Source of the DNA: Amylibacter sp.
GTDB taxonomy: Bacteria > Pseudomonadota > Alphaproteobacteria > Rhodobacterales > Rhodobacteraceae
NCBI GenBank assembly: GCA_027083485.1
Contig: JALWOO010000277.1
Span: 1 to 6,491 of the forward strand
Direction: 5' to 3'
DNA length: 6,491 nucleotides
A program made the translations under genes and the position numbers. This document shows positions 5,450 to 6,491 of the stretch, piece after piece (the stretch's first letter is position 1; the number at the start of each line of letters is the position of its first letter). The notes below the pieces were generated by a model. It did not search any database. It worked only from the letters and a program-made list of their open reading frames with translations, and was not told the DNA's origin.

Positions 5450-6226
5450 GTCGGTTTCGCCTGTGGGAAAGCCGGGTGGGGGAAAGCCCCCCAGTAACCG
5501 GGTCAGGCGGTTTGTGTGGTGAAACAGGGCGTTCCGGATGGTGGTTTTCAGGGTGTCATCCATGCGGGCGGTCGGGGCGGCAACGGCAATTGCGCCGGTG
5601 CATTGGCTCTTGGCGTCAAACAGGGGTACGGCGTGGGAATAGACGTCCAGCTCAAAGCCTCCCACAGACACCGCAAAGCCCCGCTGGCGGATCTCCGGCA
5701 GCAGGGCGCGGATCCGGTCCGGATCGGTCACGGTTTGCGCTGTACGGGCCTTCAGGGGTTCTTGTAGCTGCTGGTCAATAAACTCGGGCGGGCTGAAGGC
5801 CAGAACTGCAAGCCCCGAGCTGGTGGCGTGCAGCATCAGCGCTGTGGCGTCCTCCATGCGCACCTGCGTGCCATGGGCGTCGGAATAGGCATAGGCCAGC
5901 GTGGTTAATGTACCGCCTTCCAGCTGCGACATATGGGTGGTCTCGCCAGTGGCGCGGCTTAGATCCTGCAACACGGTTCCGGCGATTTCACGCAGGGGAA
6001 CGGTTGCTTCGCGCAGGGCCGCAAGGCGCAGAAAAGCAGGGCCAAGCCGGTATGCGCGGCTGCTGCCGATTTGTTCAACAAAGCCGAATTCCGCAAGTTC
6101 CGTTAGTAGCCTATGGGTTGTTGCCTTGTTAAAGCCCGCACGCCGCGCCATATCGCTCAGCCCGATCTGAGGGCTGGAGCGCGAGAATAACGCGAGTAAT
6201 GACAATGCCTTAGACGTGGTTCCCAT
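5447..6226 (-). CDS. IclR-family transcriptional regulator
   Basis: The protein has 259 residues with the typical two-domain IclR layout. The N-terminal winged helix-turn-helix spans about 1-65: a short lead-in (SKALSLLALF), the helices GLSDMARRAGFNKATTHRLL at 22-41 and the wing ending YRLG. The C-terminal GAF-like effector domain spans about 75-245, with THMSQLEGG, HGTQVRM, a Gly/Ser-rich HATSSGLAVLAF segment, RGFAVSVGGFELDVYSHAVPLFD, and GAIAVAAPTARM at 211-222. Such proteins bind a small organic acid and repress or activate nearby catabolic and uptake genes. It lies upstream of the aminotransferase on the same strand and divergent from the binding-protein gene, so the palindromes at 6336-6361 are natural operator candidates. 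The start ATG 6224-6226 has CAGGGA about 6 nt upstream. The proline-rich tail (GGFPPPGFPTG) is not a recognised domain. The ligand is unknown. Confidence 0.93.
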   Translation of the reverse strand: MGTTSKALSLLALFSRSSPQIGLSDMARRAGFNKATTHRLLTELAEFGFVEQIGSSRAYRLGPAFLRLAALREATVPLREIAGTVLQDLSRATGETTHMSQLEGGTLTTLAYAYSDAHGTQVRMEDATALMLHATSSGLAVLAFSPPEFIDQQLQEPLKARTAQTVTDPDRIRALLPEIRQRGFAVSVGGFELDVYSHAVPLFDAKSQCTGAIAVAAPTARMDDTLKTTIRNALFHHTNRLTRLLGGFPPPGFPTGETD

Positions 6227-6287
6227 TGTTTCCCTGTTGCGTGATTTACCGAGTATTACTGCATTTGCATATTTTTTCGAATCTGTA

Positions 6288-6306
6288 CCGTCATTTTACT
6301 TGACGG
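6288..6306. promoter_or_regulatory. Inverted repeat CCGTCA-N7-TGACGG upstream of iclR
   Basis: Perfect 6-bp arms at 6288-6293 and 6301-6306 flank a 7-nt AT-rich spacer. TTGACG at 6300-6305 resembles a -35 box for the + strand, and TAAAAT read on the minus strand at 6293-6298 resembles a -10 box toward iclR; neither has a good partner at standard spacing. It could be a second regulator site or an overlap of promoter and operator. Function is inferred from location and symmetry only. Confidence 0.45.
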
Positions 6307-6335
6307 AATCACCCCCCCTCTGTCAATCTAAAAGA

Positions 6336-6361
6336 GAACCGACGGTTCAATTAATGAACCG
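6336..6361. promoter_or_regulatory. Triple half-site palindromic operator, candidate IclR binding site
   Basis: Three alternating half-sites are present: GAACCG (6336-6341), CGGTTC (6343-6348) and GAACCG (6356-6361). They form two overlapping perfect palindromes: 13 bp (GAACCG-A-CGGTTC) and 19 bp (CGGTTCA-ATTAA-TGAACCG). The palindrome centres are 10 bp apart and the direct GAACCGA repeats are 20 bp apart, so all sites face the same side of the helix. The block ends 27 bp before the binding-protein ATG, a position suited to repression of that gene. Assignment to the adjacent IclR protein is inference. Confidence 0.65.
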
Positions 6362-6376
6362 ATTGATTTGCAAACT

Positions 6377-6382
6377 GGGGAG
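6377..6382 (+). promoter_or_regulatory. Ribosome binding site of the binding-protein gene
   Basis: GGGGAG lies 6 nt before ATG 6389 and supports that start together with the signal peptide that follows. Confidence 0.7.
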
Positions 6383-6388
6383 CCTAGA

Positions 6389-6491
6389 ATGAAAAAATCA
6401 CTCTTTATTGGCGGGGCGCTTGCCCTTGCCATGGCAGCACTGGCCGGGCCGGTGGCTGCTGAATATCCGGAAAAGCCGGTATCCTTTATTG
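6389..6491 (+). CDS. Bug/TctC-type periplasmic solute-binding protein, N-terminal part (3' end outside window)
   Basis: Only 34 codons are present. Residues 1-24 form a Sec signal peptide: basic start MKKS, a hydrophobic core rich in Ala/Leu, and a small-residue cleavage region (PVAA) with probable cleavage before Glu25. The mature start EYPEKPVSFI matches the Y/FPxKPxxFI opening of tripartite tricarboxylate transporter receptors (Bug/TctC family), which bind organic acids in the periplasm and hand them to TctA/TctB membrane proteins. Transporter membrane genes would be expected downstream, outside the window. Divergence from an IclR gene is a common arrangement for such uptake operons. Family call rests on the short N-terminus, so it is likely but not certain; a different periplasmic binding protein is the main alternative. 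Confidence 0.75.
   Translation, partial: MKKSLFIGGALALAMAALAGPVAAEYPEKPVSFI

Noticed and set aside
6312..6318. Run of seven C residues in the iclR upstream spacer
   Set aside because: A single short homopolymer without repeats around it; phase variation is conceivable but it lies outside any coding frame and at no clear promoter spacing.
6321..6326. Perfect TTGACA on the minus strand as the -35 box of iclR
   Set aside because: The nearest -10-like box (TAAAAT at 6293-6298) is 22 bp away, too far for a standard sigma-70 promoter, and boxes at 16-18 bp are poor matches.
1..6491. tRNA, rRNA, CRISPR array or insertion sequence
   Set aside because: No cloverleaf, rRNA-like stretch, regularly spaced repeats or transposase frame was seen; the only repeats are the gene-end family and the short palindromes described.

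Overview
The window looks like an accessory catabolic region of a moderately high-GC alphaproteobacterium, most likely Rhodobacteraceae (roseobacter group). This is inferred from the gene content (Bug/TctC-type solute receptor next to an IclR regulator, omega-transaminase) and from an intergenic repeat built on TTTCGAATTCG and GCCTCCGGCGGGGATATTT, which I recall from roseobacter-type genomes. Taxonomy is inference; there is no marker gene in the window.

Layout, left to right. (1) The 3' end of a short-chain dehydrogenase/reductase on the + strand runs off the left edge. (2) Converging on it is a class I glutamine amidotransferase-like hydrolase (- strand). (3) Divergent from that, after a 97-bp AT-rich spacer, lies a tight + strand operon: cytochrome P450, glutamine-synthetase-fold ligase, and a putidaredoxin-type [2Fe-2S] ferredoxin, with gaps of 13 and 9 bp. 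(4) A long imperfect hairpin of the repeat family separates this operon from (5) a convergent - strand pair, an IclR regulator followed by a class III (omega) aminotransferase. (6) Divergent from iclR, after a spacer with strong palindromes, the first 34 codons of a Bug/TctC-type periplasmic binding protein run off the right edge.

How the genes could work together (inference): the GS-fold enzyme lacks, by eye, the flap glutamate of ammonia-using glutamine synthetases, as expected for a gamma-glutamyl ligase that takes an organic amine. The P450 and its ferredoxin would oxidise the amine or its gamma-glutamyl amide, the amidotransferase-like protein would remove the glutamyl group, and the SDR and aminotransferase could process carbonyl or amino products. 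The logic resembles the Puu putrescine pathway (ligase PuuA, hydrolase PuuD) and aniline degradation (GS-like and amidotransferase-like proteins with an oxygenase). It also resembles mycobacterial piperidine/morpholine clusters, where a P450 and ferredoxin sit near a GS-like gene. The substrate cannot be read from the sequence. No ferredoxin reductase is visible.

The clearest non-coding signals are a triple half-site operator (GAACCG / CGGTTC / GAACCG) in front of the binding-protein gene, and a repeat family that forms a hairpin between convergent genes, encodes the last residues of the amidotransferase, and supplies the iclR-aminotransferase junction including its ribosome binding site.
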